A DNA stretch of 64,000 bases from Paenibacillus tianmuensis (GCF_900100345.1 NZ_FMTT01000019.1:1-64000); one strand, 5' to 3'; numbered from the stretch's first letter, positions 1 through 9,522 are shown. Notes: a model not told the origin generated them from the sequence alone. Program-made: numbers and translations.

Positions 1-1139
1 ATAGACAAAGGCTCTTCCTTTTTCGGACGTCCTCGGCCGGTTCGCTTGGCTGGCCGCGTCACCGTTTGGACACCCAACTTCCACTGAAACCATGCGCTTC
101 GCTGTTCGCTATTGAATCTCTGAATCGCTTGCCAAGCATCCGATTCGCAGTGGAATTCGGTTTCTCCCAGCTTCCGAATGAGGCGTGTCAACCGTTCTTC
201 TTCTTTCTTTAGCGTACTGTCCAGTGCCCGCTGTTTACGTGCATCCAAGTTGCTCGAATAGACGACGATCAGCCGAAATGAACGGCCGTCAATCCGGCGC
301 TCCATCGATTGAATGCGGTATTCCGCTGCGGACGGCCCCTGGCTCAACCTGCCGATCTCTTGCCATGCACCGGATTCCCAAGCCGCTCGCTTGACCTCCT
401 CACAGACAGAGAACAAGTCGGGCAAACGGGAAACGAAACGTAAATGGAGCCGTTTCATGTATTTTAGGTTCCGCTTCGTGATCAGCGCAGAGTCGGCCAC
501 ATAGAGAAGCTGCTGCCAGTCTTCTTGGCCGAGCGTTTGCCGCAGCTTCCGGATGAACGTGAAGTTCCACGTTTTGTCCGAGGTGTTCCCGTTCTCCACA
601 TTTGCCAGTATGGGGATGCGCTCCGGCGAAACAGCTAGCCCGAGCATAATCTGCTTGAGGTTAGGCCGATAGTCTTTGCTATGTCCTCGTACGATCTTAA
701 GATCGGCCTCCCCTTCGTAAGCACTGTGCAAACTTACTGATGTCGTGTCGTTATGCAGTGTACTGATCGGCAGGCCAAGCTTGCGCATGGTACGAATGGC
801 GAGCGTGGAGTAAACCTTCCACGGCGTGGCCTCATGCAGCTTGTCGAGTGCGCGAGCGAGCGCGTCATCATTCAAATCATCGGCGGTTACACCGTCACCG
901 AACAACAGCTCAACGTCTTGGTCACGGTAAAATCGCTTAACATGGCAGAGGGGATCTTTGCCGCTAAGTACATTAATGACAAGGGCTTTGATTCGCGCAC
1001 CGGGCGACAGCTTGCAGCGGCTCGCATCCCATGGAAGCAGCTCATTCAAAGTCTGCTCAAACTCGATTTCACGACAAAGTCGGTCCACCAACACGGCGGG
1101 GCCGGAAGTATACGAATACGTTTTAAGTGGAGTATTCAC
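1..1139 (-). CDS. IS1634-family transposase, 5' part (runs off left edge)
   Basis: An open frame of about 379 codons on the minus strand starts at a GTG (1139-1137). GGAGG lies 7 nt upstream of it. It is open to the window edge, so the C-terminus is missing here. It reads like an IS1634/IS4-type DDE transposase. The first catalytic Asp sits in LHNDTTS and the second in YVADSAL, and a basic RGRPKK stretch follows near the visible end. Such enzymes cut and paste their own element. No frameshift or internal stop is seen, so the gene may be intact. It lies just upstream of spoVK, where hfq is found in B. subtilis. Confidence 0.85.
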   Translation of the reverse strand, partial: MNTPLKTYSYTSGPAVLVDRLCREIEFEQTLNELLPWDASRCKLSPGARIKALVINVLSGKDPLCHVKRFYRDQDVELLFGDGVTADDLNDDALARALDKLHEATPWKVYSTLAIRTMRKLGLPISTLHNDTTSVSLHSAYEGEADLKIVRGHSKDYRPNLKQIMLGLAVSPERIPILANVENGNTSDKTWNFTFIRKLRQTLGQEDWQQLLYVADSALITKRNLKYMKRLHLRFVSRLPDLFSVCEEVKRAAWESGAWQEIGRLSQGPSAAEYRIQSMERRIDGRSFRLIVVYSSNLDARKQRALDSTLKKEEERLTRLIRKLGETEFHCESDAWQAIQRFNSEQRSAWFQWKLGVQTVTRPAKRTGRGRPKKEEPLS

Positions 1140-1245
1140 GTGATCGCCTCCAGAGAAAAAAAACTATACCCTTACATTCTCTGGAAGTTAGTGATTTCCC
1201 TTCAATAAATTTGATTTTCGCGCAGTTTCACCTGCGAAATGTGGG
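1..1245 (-). mobile_element. IS1634-like insertion sequence, one end only
   Basis: The transposase fragment and its upstream region form one end of an insertion sequence. The outer boundary cannot be fixed because the other terminus is outside the window. A small hairpin (CGCAG/CTGCG, 1221-1236) lies between the transposase start and spoVK and may be close to the terminus. Target-site duplications cannot be assessed. Confidence 0.5.
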
Positions 1246-1399
1246 TTACAACAAGGCGCCGATGTTCGCCCCGGAGTTCGGAATTACTTGAGGCAAGCGC
1301 GGCAGCTCGGGCTGCGGACCGGACTCACATTAGTTTGCTTCAGAGAGTTATAAATTTTCCTCCGGCCGACTATTAATTAGGGTAGGGGAAGGTGATGAA

Positions 1400-2380
1400 A
1401 TGACTCCAGAAACAAACAGGCTCATTACTACGAGAGACCGGCAAATCAATGTTGTTTTCAAGTCAACTTCTCCTGAGCCGCTTTCCGTTCAGGAAAAAGT
1501 TGATTCAAAAGACGTCATGCAAGCCATGGAAGCATTCTCGGATATCTACAAAGAACTGGATAAGATGATCGGCTTAGACGAGATCAAAGAGCTTGTTTTT
1601 CAAATTTATGCGATTCTTCAAATAAAACAATTTCGCGCGCAAGAGGGGCTCCAGGTTAGCTCCAACGTTTATCACATGATCTTCAAGGGCAACCCCGGTA
1701 CGGGAAAGACAAGTGTAGCGAGAATTATCGGGAAGCTGTTCAGATCCATGGGGCTGCTCTCCAAAGGACATCTGATCGAAGTGGAAAGAGCGGACTTGGT
1801 CGGCGAATACATCGGCCACACTGCCCTGAAGACGAGAGAAATGGTCAAGAAAGCGCTCGGCGGTATCTTGTTCATTGATGAGGCATACAGTCTGGCTCGG
1901 GGCGGAGATAAAGACTTTGGCAAAGAAAGCATCGATTGTTTAGTAAAATCCATGGAGGATCACAAGAACGATTTTATTCTTATTTTGGCCGGTTACCCTA
2001 AAGAGATCGAGGATTTTTTAAAGACGAATCCCGGCCTGCCTTCCCGTTTTCCGATTCAGGTTAATTTTCCCGACTACACGATCGATCAATTGATCGAGAT
2101 CGCGAAGCAAATGGCGGCGGAACGGGAGTACGTTATTCTTCCTGAAGCCATCCATAAGATCAAGAACCATTTGATGCAGGAAAAGTTACTAAATCTGAAC
2201 TTCAGCAATGCCCGTCACATTAGGAATCTGATCGAAAAAGCGATCAGGTTTCAGGCTGTAAGGCTGGTTCGAAGGGCACGAAAGCTGACGAAGCAGGATC
2301 TGTTGAATCTGACGCATGAGGATTTTCATATCAATGGCAAAACAGAGGAAGAGATCTATTTTAACCTGAAACCGTCGTAG
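1400..2380 (+). CDS. spoVK: SpoVK-like AAA+ ATPase, stage V sporulation protein K
   Basis: 326 aa, one CbbX-type AAA+ domain. Walker A GNPGTGKT is near residues 97-104, Walker B ILFIDEAY near 155-162, and the arginine-finger region contains LPSRFP. SpoVK acts in the mother cell late in spore formation; its exact substrate is not known. The start ATG follows GGGGAAGGTGATGAA. The identity is supported by synteny, since spoVK lies upstream of hflX-ynbB-glnRA in B. subtilis as it does here. No clear sigma-E promoter was recognised in the 260 bp upstream, which may have been disturbed by the insertion sequence. Confidence 0.88.
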   Translation: MTPETNRLITTRDRQINVVFKSTSPEPLSVQEKVDSKDVMQAMEAFSDIYKELDKMIGLDEIKELVFQIYAILQIKQFRAQEGLQVSSNVYHMIFKGNPGTGKTSVARIIGKLFRSMGLLSKGHLIEVERADLVGEYIGHTALKTREMVKKALGGILFIDEAYSLARGGDKDFGKESIDCLVKSMEDHKNDFILILAGYPKEIEDFLKTNPGLPSRFPIQVNFPDYTIDQLIEIAKQMAAEREYVILPEAIHKIKNHLMQEKLLNLNFSNARHIRNLIEKAIRFQAVRLVRRARKLTKQDLLNLTHEDFHINGKTEEEIYFNLKPS

Positions 2381-2405
2381 CGAATGCTGCGCTTTCAAAG
2401 CAAGG

Positions 2406-2430
2406 GTGAGGCCTCATGCCTCTTTTTTTT
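2406..2430 (+). terminator. Intrinsic terminator after spoVK
   Basis: GAGGC-CTCAT-GCCTC stem-loop followed by eight T residues, 26 bp past the spoVK stop. It separates spoVK from the downstream genes. Confidence 0.8.
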
Positions 2431-2656
2431 GCGCTACAAAGGGACAAGAACTCCGATGAGTCAAAGGCGGAAGCGGTTCGTCTGGTGAATTGTGCGTTAC
2501 CGTTGTTTATATGGTAAAATCGGGATTGATTCGTTCGCTGTGTTTAAAGCCGGAAGGGCTGCTGTTTAGTAAAGCGCAGTATGATTTTGAATTCACGTTT
2601 GATTTCGAGGACCGGTCTAATAAATGAGAATATAGGCCAAGGAGGAAGACGCGGGC

Positions 2657-3241
2657 TTGGAAAGACAAGGAACAGTCAAAATTTTGGAAGGCAAACAAAT
2701 TTACCTGCGGCCTGTCGAAATGGATGATCTGGATGATTATTATGTTTACTTGTCCGATCCGACAACGAGTAGGTTTACGGGTAGTCAAAAAGTGTTTTCG
2801 AAACAAACGGCAGCCAGTTGGATTGAAAAAATTTCAAAACTTGATTCAAGCCGTGTGGACCTTATGATTGTTTCCCAATCGACAGATCGCCTTGTGGGAG
2901 AAGTGGTGTTGAATGACATTGATCCGGTAAACCGGAGTGCGAATATCCGGATTGCCATAGCGGGCCAAGCGAATCAAGGGAAAGGCTATGGTACGGAAGC
3001 GATGCTGCTCATGCTTCATCATGCTTTCGGGACATTGAATTTGCATAGGGTTGAACTGAGTGTCTACACGTTTAACGACAGAGCGATTCATGTCTACGAG
3101 AAGCTGGGTTTCAAAAGAGAGGGCGTTCAAAGGGATTGCTTATTTTGGGACCATCAATATTACGATGCGATAAACATGAGCATATTGGAGCATGAATTTC
3201 GGAAGCTGCATATGCCGGATCGATTCAACGACGGAGTTTAA
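2657..3241 (+). CDS. GNAT family N-acetyltransferase (RimJ/RimL-like)
   Basis: 194 aa. The TTG start is preceded by AAGGAGGA at optimal spacing and is the only well-supported start. The protein has the RimL/RimJ layout: an N-terminal LRPVEMDDLDDYY strand-helix, the acetyl-CoA pyrophosphate loop QGKGYGTEAM around residues 113-122, and the late motif VYEKLGFKREG. It probably acetylates a small molecule or a protein N-terminus; the substrate cannot be read from sequence. It sits between spoVK and hflX, a position without a GNAT gene in B. subtilis, so it looks like a lineage-specific insertion along with the next small gene. The 2431-2656 gap upstream holds only a 38-codon ORF (2511-2627) with no ribosome binding site. 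Confidence 0.85.
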   Translation: MERQGTVKILEGKQIYLRPVEMDDLDDYYVYLSDPTTSRFTGSQKVFSKQTAASWIEKISKLDSSRVDLMIVSQSTDRLVGEVVLNDIDPVNRSANIRIAIAGQANQGKGYGTEAMLLMLHHAFGTLNLHRVELSVYTFNDRAIHVYEKLGFKREGVQRDCLFWDHQYYDAINMSILEHEFRKLHMPDRFNDGV

Positions 3242-3268
3242 TTTATTACAGCCTTGGAGGTTTGGTTC

Positions 3269-3430
3269 ATGAGATCGGAAGATCAAATTAAACGTATGAT
3301 GATTCAATTGGAACAAATGGTACAACGATTGGATAAAGCGCACAATGAAAATGAAATCAACGAAATTAAAGCAAAGATTGAAATTTTGGAATGGGTGCTT
3401 GATGCGCCTGCTGGTAAGTATCATGCATAA
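3269..3430 (+). CDS. Small coiled-coil protein of unknown function
   Basis: 53 aa, with GGAGG 8 nt before the ATG. The protein begins MRSEDQIKRMMIQLEQM and carries regular hydrophobic spacing (I, M, L, L, I, I, I, L) with many Q/E/K/N residues, which suggests one or two amphipathic helices forming a coiled coil. No Cys, no membrane segment. It starts 28 bp after the acetyltransferase gene and may be cotranscribed with it. I do not recognise the family. The strong ribosome binding site and helical pattern are the main reasons for calling it. Confidence 0.55.
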   Translation: MRSEDQIKRMMIQLEQMVQRLDKAHNENEINEIKAKIEILEWVLDAPAGKYHA

Positions 3431-3557
3431 CCCGGAGAATCATCATGAGAAGAACATTGTTCAAGTATTTATAGAAAAAGTTTTATTCCTTGAAGATGAA
3501 ATTGAAATTGGTTTAAAATTTGGTGGAGGCTGGAACGCACAACCCCAAAGGAGATAA
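3423..3557 (+). pseudogene. Possible C-terminal remnant of a serine recombinase
   Basis: The frame downstream of the 53-aa gene reads NIVQVFIEKVLFLEDEIEIG and then LKFGG before its stop. This resembles the last strand pair of large serine recombinases, which often end in a pattern like FI.KI.VYED.IEI.FKF. The matching body of a recombinase is absent upstream, so if real this is a decayed end left from a past insertion. The resemblance is by eye only. Confidence 0.3.
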
Positions 3558-3567
3558 ATAAACTTAT

Positions 3568-4893
3568 ATGAAAAAAACGAATCACGAAGTAACGGGAGAA
3601 ATTCAAGATCGTGCGGTGCTGGTCAGTCTGGTCACGTCGCAGCTCAAAAAGAAGGAGATGTATGACCCGGACCATTCGCTCGCGGAGCTAATCAGCTTGG
3701 CCGAGACCGCACAGGTCGAGGTGCTCGGCACGTTGACGCAAAATAAGGAGTACACCGATTCCAAATGGTTCATCGGCAAAGGTAAAGCCGAAGAGCTGAA
3801 AGCGATGCTGGAGCAGACGGGCGGCAATACCGCCATCTTCGACCAGGAGCTTTCCGGCGCGCAGGTGCGCAATCTTGAGCAGTTTCTAGATGTCAAAATT
3901 ATCGACCGGACGCAGCTCATCCTGGACATTTTCGCGCAGCGGGCGAAGACGCGGGAAGGGATCATTCAAGTCGAGCTTGCCCAGCTCAGCTATCTGCTGC
4001 CGAGGCTGTACGGACAAGGCAAAAACTTGTCCCGCCTCGGAGGCGGCATCGGGACGCGGGGGCCGGGGGAAACGAAGCTGGAGACGGACCGCCGTCATAT
4101 CCGCGAGCGAATCTCGGAGCTGAAGCGGCAGCTGCAAGAGGTCGTCAAACACCGCAGCCTGCACCGGGAGCGCCGCAAAAAGGCTGGCGTGTTTCAAGTG
4201 GCGCTGGTCGGCTATACGAACGCCGGCAAATCCACGTTGCTGCGGCAATTGACCCATGCCGACGTATATGTCGAGAACCAGCTGTTTGCGACCCTCGATC
4301 TGACTTCGCGCTCGCTTGAGCTGCCGGGCGGCATGGAGATCGTCGTTACTGATACGGTCGGATTTATTCAAAATCTGCCTCACGATCTGGTCGCGGCCTT
4401 CCGGGCGACGCTGGAGGAGGCTTGCGAGGCGGATCTGATTATGCATGTCGTCGACAGCTCGTCCGAGATGATGGCGACGCAAATGAAGGTCGTCGATCAA
4501 GTGTTGGAAGAACTGGAGGCGCACGGCAAAGAACGCGTGACGGTGTTTAACAAAATCGACCTCTGTTCCCCCGAGCAGAAAGAGCTGCTGACGACCGACG
4601 GGCCGTTTGTCCGCATCTCGGCTTACCGGGAAGAAGACTTAAGTCTCATCGTCGAACTGATCGAATCCCGGTTCATGGGCGCAAGCCGAACCTACCGCAT
4701 CCCGGCGGACAAAGGCGACCTGATCTCACTCGTTTATCGTGTGGGCGAGGTGCTGGAAAATGAAGTGGATGGGGAAGACATGCGGTTCAAGGTCCGGGTA
4801 AACAACAAAGAATACGACAAAATCGGGTATCTGCTCGCAGCTTACGATGAGGCGCGCCCAACGCAAGAGCAACCCAAGGGAGAGACATTGTAG
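3568..4893 (+). CDS. hflX: GTPase HflX
   Basis: 441 aa. HflX is a ribosome-associated GTPase that splits or rescues stalled 70S/100S ribosomes under stress. The N-terminal HflX domain ends in the family signature GGGIGTRGPGETKLETDRR. A coiled linker is followed by the G domain: G1 GYTNAGKST (about 214-222), G3 DTVGF, G4 NKID. Length is typical. The Shine-Dalgarno AAGGAG is about 14 nt upstream of this ATG, longer than usual, but no better start is visible. It is followed after one base by ynbB, as in B. subtilis (ynbA-ynbB). Confidence 0.93.
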   Translation: MKKTNHEVTGEIQDRAVLVSLVTSQLKKKEMYDPDHSLAELISLAETAQVEVLGTLTQNKEYTDSKWFIGKGKAEELKAMLEQTGGNTAIFDQELSGAQVRNLEQFLDVKIIDRTQLILDIFAQRAKTREGIIQVELAQLSYLLPRLYGQGKNLSRLGGGIGTRGPGETKLETDRRHIRERISELKRQLQEVVKHRSLHRERRKKAGVFQVALVGYTNAGKSTLLRQLTHADVYVENQLFATLDLTSRSLELPGGMEIVVTDTVGFIQNLPHDLVAAFRATLEEACEADLIMHVVDSSSEMMATQMKVVDQVLEELEAHGKERVTVFNKIDLCSPEQKELLTTDGPFVRISAYREEDLSLIVELIESRFMGASRTYRIPADKGDLISLVYRVGEVLENEVDGEDMRFKVRVNNKEYDKIGYLLAAYDEARPTQEQPKGETL

Positions 4894-4894
4894 G

Positions 4895-6145
4895 ATGTTT
4901 AAAGAGAAGGTGCTCGGTCTCATGGAGCAGGCCGAGCTGCAGATCGAGGGGAAGTTGAAAGAGATCGACCGCGTGATCGACCGGAACCAATGGAAGGTCA
5001 TCCGCGCTTTTCAGAAGCATAAAGTGAGCGATTATCATTTCGCCGGATCGACAGGCTACGGCTATAACGACCGGGGACGGGAAGTGCTCGATCTGGTGTA
5101 CGCCGACGTGTTCGGCGCCGAGGCGGCGCTTGTCCGGCCGCATTTCGTTTCGGGAACGCATACGATCGGCACCGCGCTCTTCGGGGTGCTTCGTCCGGGA
5201 GACGAGCTGCTGATGATGACCGGGCGGCCTTACGATACGCTGCATAAAGTGATCGGCAAGCCGGGAGACGGGCAAGGCTCGCTTCAGGATTGGGGCATTG
5301 CTTACCAGGAGGTCGACTTGCTGGAGGATGGGTCCCCGGATTTTGCCGCGGTTGCGGAGCGCATTACCCCCCGGACGAAGGTGATCGGCATTCAACGTTC
5401 CCGCGGGTACGCTTGGCGTCCGTCGTTCACCGTAGCGCAAATCGGAGAGATGGTGCGGTTCGTCAAAGAAATCAAGCCGGACGTCATCGTTTTCGTCGAC
5501 AATTGCTATGGGGAATTTACGGAGCTGACCGAGCCGACAGAGGTTGGTGTCGATTTGATGGCCGGGTCGCTGATCAAAAATCCCGGCGGCGGGCTCGCGG
5601 CTACGGGTGGCTACATCGCGGGCAAGAGCCGTTACGTGGAGCTGGCTTCTTACCGTTTAACGGCGCCCGGTATCGGCGGCGAGGTGGGCGCCATGCTGGG
5701 GACGACCAGAGCTATTTTCCAAGGGCTGTTTCTGGCGCCTCATCTGGTCGGGCAGGCCGTCAAGGGATCGGTTTTTGCCGCATCGGTGTTCGAGCAGCTT
5801 GGGTTCACGACGCATCCGCGTTGGAACGATCCGCGAACAGATCTGATTCAGGCGGTTCAATTCACGGGGCCTGAGCATTTGATCGCTTTCGTTCAGGGGA
5901 TTCAACAGGCGGCTGCGGTCGATGCCCATGTCGTTCCGGAGCCTTGGGACATGCCGGGGTACGAGCATCCGGTCATTATGGCTGCAGGCACGTTCATCCA
6001 GGGAGGAAGTCTGGAGCTTTCCGCAGATGCGCCGATCCGGGAGCCGTACATCGCCTATATGCAAGGCGGGTTAACGTATTCGCATTGCAAAATGGGCGTG
6101 CTGACTGCGATCCAAAATATGATGGACCGCGGACTGCTTTCATAA
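4895..6145 (+). CDS. ynbB: YnbB-like methionine gamma-lyase family protein (aluminium-resistance family)
   Basis: 416 aa. A fold-type I PLP enzyme of the family annotated as aluminium-resistance or methionine gamma-lyase related. The PLP-lysine region reads SLIKNPGGGLAATGGYIAG, and the internal-aldimine Asp is in VFVDNCYGEF. True substrate unknown. The ATG at 4895 lies one base after the hflX stop, with AAGGGAGAG inside the end of hflX, so translation is probably coupled. An upstream in-frame ATG inside hflX was rejected because homologues begin near MFKEKVL. The family usually sits just before glnRA in Bacillales, as here. Confidence 0.88.
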   Translation: MFKEKVLGLMEQAELQIEGKLKEIDRVIDRNQWKVIRAFQKHKVSDYHFAGSTGYGYNDRGREVLDLVYADVFGAEAALVRPHFVSGTHTIGTALFGVLRPGDELLMMTGRPYDTLHKVIGKPGDGQGSLQDWGIAYQEVDLLEDGSPDFAAVAERITPRTKVIGIQRSRGYAWRPSFTVAQIGEMVRFVKEIKPDVIVFVDNCYGEFTELTEPTEVGVDLMAGSLIKNPGGGLAATGGYIAGKSRYVELASYRLTAPGIGGEVGAMLGTTRAIFQGLFLAPHLVGQAVKGSVFAASVFEQLGFTTHPRWNDPRTDLIQAVQFTGPEHLIAFVQGIQQAAAVDAHVVPEPWDMPGYEHPVIMAAGTFIQGGSLELSADAPIREPYIAYMQGGLTYSHCKMGVLTAIQNMMDRGLLS

Positions 6146-6239
6146 CATCACTTGTCCTTAATTGGATGCGCGGATGTGGGTCATCCGCGTATTTTTTGTG
6201 AGAAAATATACGGTAATATGGGTTGACATAAGGCGAAAA

Positions 6240-6279
6240 CCTTACATAACTTGACACGTTTTTTGAACGAGGTTACAAT
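6240..6279 (+). promoter_or_regulatory. glnRA promoter with candidate GlnR operator
   Basis: TTGACA (6251-6256), 17-bp spacer, TACAAT (6274-6279): a near-perfect sigma-A promoter 36 bp before the glnR start. A partial GlnR/TnrA box (TGTNA-N7-TNACA type) overlaps the -35 at 6240-6256. The right half TGACA fits exactly and the left half CCTTA fits poorly. A second half-site lies at 6222-6230. Autorepression by GlnR is expected from the B. subtilis operon. Confidence 0.75.
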
Positions 6280-6314
6280 AACGGTAAGGTTCTAAGTACT
6301 TAGGAGTGATGGTC

Positions 6315-6728
6315 ATGAGTGATGATATCCGCAGGAATATGGCGCTTTTTCCCATCGGCATCGTAATGAAGCTGACCGATTTAACCGCGCGGCAAATCCG
6401 GTACTACGAACAGCACGAGCTTGTAATTCCGGCCCGAACAGGAGGCAACCAGCGGTTGTATTCGTTCAACGATGTCGAGAGACTGCTCGAGATTAAAGAT
6501 TTGATTGAAAAGGGAGTCAACATCGCCGGGATCAAGCAGGTGCTGCTGCCGGTCGACAAAAACTCCGAGGAAGCGACTGTCTTGAACGAGCAAACCGAGG
6601 TCAAACGTCGGGAAATGACCGATACGCAACTGCACAAAATGCTTAAGCAGGAGCTGTTGGTCGGCGGCAAGCGTCCGAATCAGGTTTCGCTGATTCAGGG
6701 CGAATTATCCCGCTTTTTCCGCAAGTAA
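6315..6728 (+). CDS. glnR: GlnR, MerR-family nitrogen repressor
   Basis: 137 aa. A MerR-type winged helix with the GlnR hallmark FPIGIVMKLTDLTARQIRYY and the recognition segment QRLYSFNDVERLLEIK. In Bacilli, feedback-inhibited glutamine synthetase unlocks the GlnR C-terminal tail so that it binds DNA and represses glnRA and other nitrogen genes. The C-terminal tail rich in basic and polar residues is present (SLIQGELSRFFRK). The ATG at 6315 has GGAG 8 nt upstream; an in-frame GTG at 6306 overlaps that site and is less likely. Gene order glnR-glnA is the normal one. Confidence 0.93.
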   Translation: MSDDIRRNMALFPIGIVMKLTDLTARQIRYYEQHELVIPARTGGNQRLYSFNDVERLLEIKDLIEKGVNIAGIKQVLLPVDKNSEEATVLNEQTEVKRREMTDTQLHKMLKQELLVGGKRPNQVSLIQGELSRFFRK

Positions 6729-6820
6729 GGCTGTGTTGGGGCCTGTTCCGGTAGCGCTTTCGCGCCTGTCCGGACAACGCTCCGTTAATTTGGCTCATAG
6801 TTTAAGGAGGAGATTGTACA

Positions 6821-8158
<1,338 letters not shown>

Positions 8159-8180
8159 TAAGCTTGGTAAGCATTAGAAG

Positions 8181-8222
8181 CAGCCTCTCATGATGGTGAA
8201 GCCATGATGAGAGGCTGTTTTT
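8181..8222 (+). terminator. Terminator of glnRA
   Basis: Long stem CAGCCTCTCAT / ATGAGAGGCTG with a short imperfect loop, followed by TTTTT, 22 bp after the glnA stop. Confidence 0.85.
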
Positions 8223-8334
8223 CAAACTTCTGAACAACTCTGGCCTACCTCCGGCCACTTATTCGCTGCTTATCATAGTAGGGATGGAGGCGCGCGTTTT
8301 TATCCGAAGGCCTGGACGTTCGGCGGACGGCAGC

Positions 8335-8362
8335 AAAAAAAGACTCCCTCATTGGGAGTCTT
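8335..8362 (-). terminator. Terminator of lexA
   Basis: AAGACTCCC-AATGA-GGGAGTCTT on the minus strand, followed by a run of seven T (the A run at 8335-8341 of the plus strand). It lies 25 bp beyond the lexA stop. The 8223-8334 stretch between it and the glnRA terminator has no gene. Confidence 0.85.
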
Positions 8363-8386
8363 GATTTTGGCTACATGGGAGCGAAA

Positions 8387-9007
8387 TTAATGAATATTGC
8401 GGAACACGCCGATGACTTTGCCCAGGATAGATACGTTCTTCAGACGGAGCGGCTCCATCGTAGGGTTTTCCGGTTGTAGACGGATGTGATCCTTTTCTTT
8501 AAAGAACGTTTTGACCGTCGCTTCGTCGTCCTCGGTCATGGCGACCACGATCTCGCCGTTGCTCGCCGTTTGCTGTTGGCGAACGATGACGTAGTCCCCG
8601 TTGCGAATGCCTGCGTCGATCATACTTTCGCCGATGACGCTCAACATGAAGACGTTATGTTCCCCGACGACGTTGCTCGGAAGCGGGAAGTAGTCTTCAA
8701 TGTTCTCCGTCGCGGTAATCGGTACGCCGGCCGTAACTCGTCCAATCAACGGGACGCGAGAAACCGATACTGCGAATGCGCCGTCGCCGGTCGTGCCGTC
8801 CAAAATCTCAATGGCTCTGGGCTTCGTAGGATCGCGCCGGATCAGCCCTTTCTTTTCCAGCCGCTCCAAATGACCGTGTACCGTTGAACTGGAAGCAAGA
8901 CCGACCGCTTCGCCGATTTCCCGAACGGACGGAGGATACCCTTTATCTTTGACCTCGTTCTTGATGAACTCCAGAATAGCTTGCTGGCGAGTGGATATCT
9001 TGCCCAT
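8387..9007 (-). CDS. lexA: LexA repressor, SOS response regulator
   Basis: 206 aa, the family length. N-terminal winged helix (about 1-65) and C-terminal S24 autopeptidase domain. The self-cleavage site is Ala93-Gly94 in RVTAGVP, the nucleophile Ser128 is in GESMIDAGI, and the general base Lys166 is in ATVKTF. Under DNA damage RecA filaments trigger self-cleavage and derepression. The ATG at 9007 has GGAGTG 8 nt upstream; a longer frame to 9034 lacks a good site. It is divergent from yneA, with four LexA boxes in between, so it should repress itself and yneA. Confidence 0.96.
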   Translation of the reverse strand: MGKISTRQQAILEFIKNEVKDKGYPPSVREIGEAVGLASSSTVHGHLERLEKKGLIRRDPTKPRAIEILDGTTGDGAFAVSVSRVPLIGRVTAGVPITATENIEDYFPLPSNVVGEHNVFMLSVIGESMIDAGIRNGDYVIVRQQQTASNGEIVVAMTEDDEATVKTFFKEKDHIRLQPENPTMEPLRLKNVSILGKVIGVFRNIH

Positions 9008-9042
9008 ATGAATCACTCCATTTTTGGTAATCATTACTTAGG

Positions 9043-9071
9043 AGTATAACACAGAACCGGAGTTCGTACAA
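9043..9071 (-). promoter_or_regulatory. lexA promoter with internal LexA box
   Basis: On the minus strand: TTGTAC (complement of 9066-9071), 17-bp spacer, TATACT (complement of 9043-9048). The LexA box CGAACTCCGGTTCT (complement of 9053-9066) occupies the spacer, the classic layout for autorepression. Confidence 0.8.
9053..9066. promoter_or_regulatory. LexA box 1
   Basis: Reads CGAAC-TCCG-GTTCT on the minus strand, matching the Gram-positive consensus CGAAC-N4-GTTCG at all but the last base. It lies inside the lexA promoter. Confidence 0.85.
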
Positions 9072-9082
9072 ACATAAGTTCG
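9069..9082. promoter_or_regulatory. LexA box 2
   Basis: Reads CGAAC-TTAT-GTTTG on the minus strand, a good match to the consensus, between the two divergent promoters. Confidence 0.85.
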
Positions 9083-9091
9083 AAAAATGGA

Positions 9092-9120
9092 TTGACACAA
9101 ACATTTGTTCGTGTTAAATT
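9092..9120 (+). promoter_or_regulatory. yneA promoter with internal LexA box
   Basis: TTGACA (9092-9097), 17-bp spacer, TAAATT (9115-9120). LexA box 3 fills the spacer, so LexA would block RNA polymerase directly. Confidence 0.8.
9098..9111. promoter_or_regulatory. LexA box 3
   Basis: Reads CGAAC-AAAT-GTTTG on the minus strand, within the yneA promoter spacer. Confidence 0.85.
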
Positions 9121-9126
9121 CAGAAC

Positions 9127-9140
9127 AGAACAAATGTTTG
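9127..9140. promoter_or_regulatory. LexA box 4
   Basis: AGAAC-AAAT-GTTTG, just downstream of the yneA -10 and 13 bp before its start codon. A fifth, weaker match (CGAAC-ATAT-GTACG, 9241-9254) lies inside the yneA coding region. Confidence 0.75.
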
Positions 9141-9153
9141 GGGGATGATACTC

Positions 9154-9522
9154 ATGTATCAGAACAGTCAAATGCTAGCTCAATACAACCACGGTCCAAC
9201 TGCCGTCTCCATAGATCACGCTTGTAAAGTGAAAAAAAACCGAACATATGTACGAGTTGTGGTTTTCATTATATCGGTAATACTGCTGCTCTTTGTCGGA
9301 GGTACCGTGTCCGCTTGGGTAGGGAACGGTGACGCGCACGCCAAAGGTGCCGCTCCTGTTCAAGTTTACGTAGTCGTACATCAAGGAGATACCTTGTGGA
9401 GCATTGCTTCTTCGCACGCGGCCAAAGGACAAGATCTGAGAGAGTACGTCTTTCAGCTAAAGAAGCTGAACAACTTGAAGAACGTAACGATTTACGAAGG
9501 GCAGAAGCTGCTGCTTCCATAA
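9154..9522 (+). CDS. yneA: YneA-like SOS cell-division inhibitor with LysM domain
   Basis: 122 aa. One membrane segment (about 33-55, VVVFIISVILLLFVGGTVSA) is followed by an extracytoplasmic LysM domain (about 72-122, VVVHQGDTLWSIAS ... IYEGQKLLLP). YneA delays septation during DNA repair in Bacillus. GGGGG lies 9 nt upstream of this ATG; the in-frame ATG at 9145 directly abuts it and is unlikely. The position divergent from lexA, with three LexA boxes in front, matches the B. subtilis SOS locus. The resolvase-like yneB that follows in B. subtilis is absent; the DUF896 gene follows directly. Confidence 0.9.
   Translation: MYQNSQMLAQYNHGPTAVSIDHACKVKKNRTYVRVVVFIISVILLLFVGGTVSAWVGNGDAHAKGAAPVQVYVVVHQGDTLWSIASSHAAKGQDLREYVFQLKKLNNLKNVTIYEGQKLLLP

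Noticed and set aside
2511-2627. 38-codon ORF in the spoVK-acetyltransferase gap
   Set aside because: No ribosome binding site and no recognisable product.
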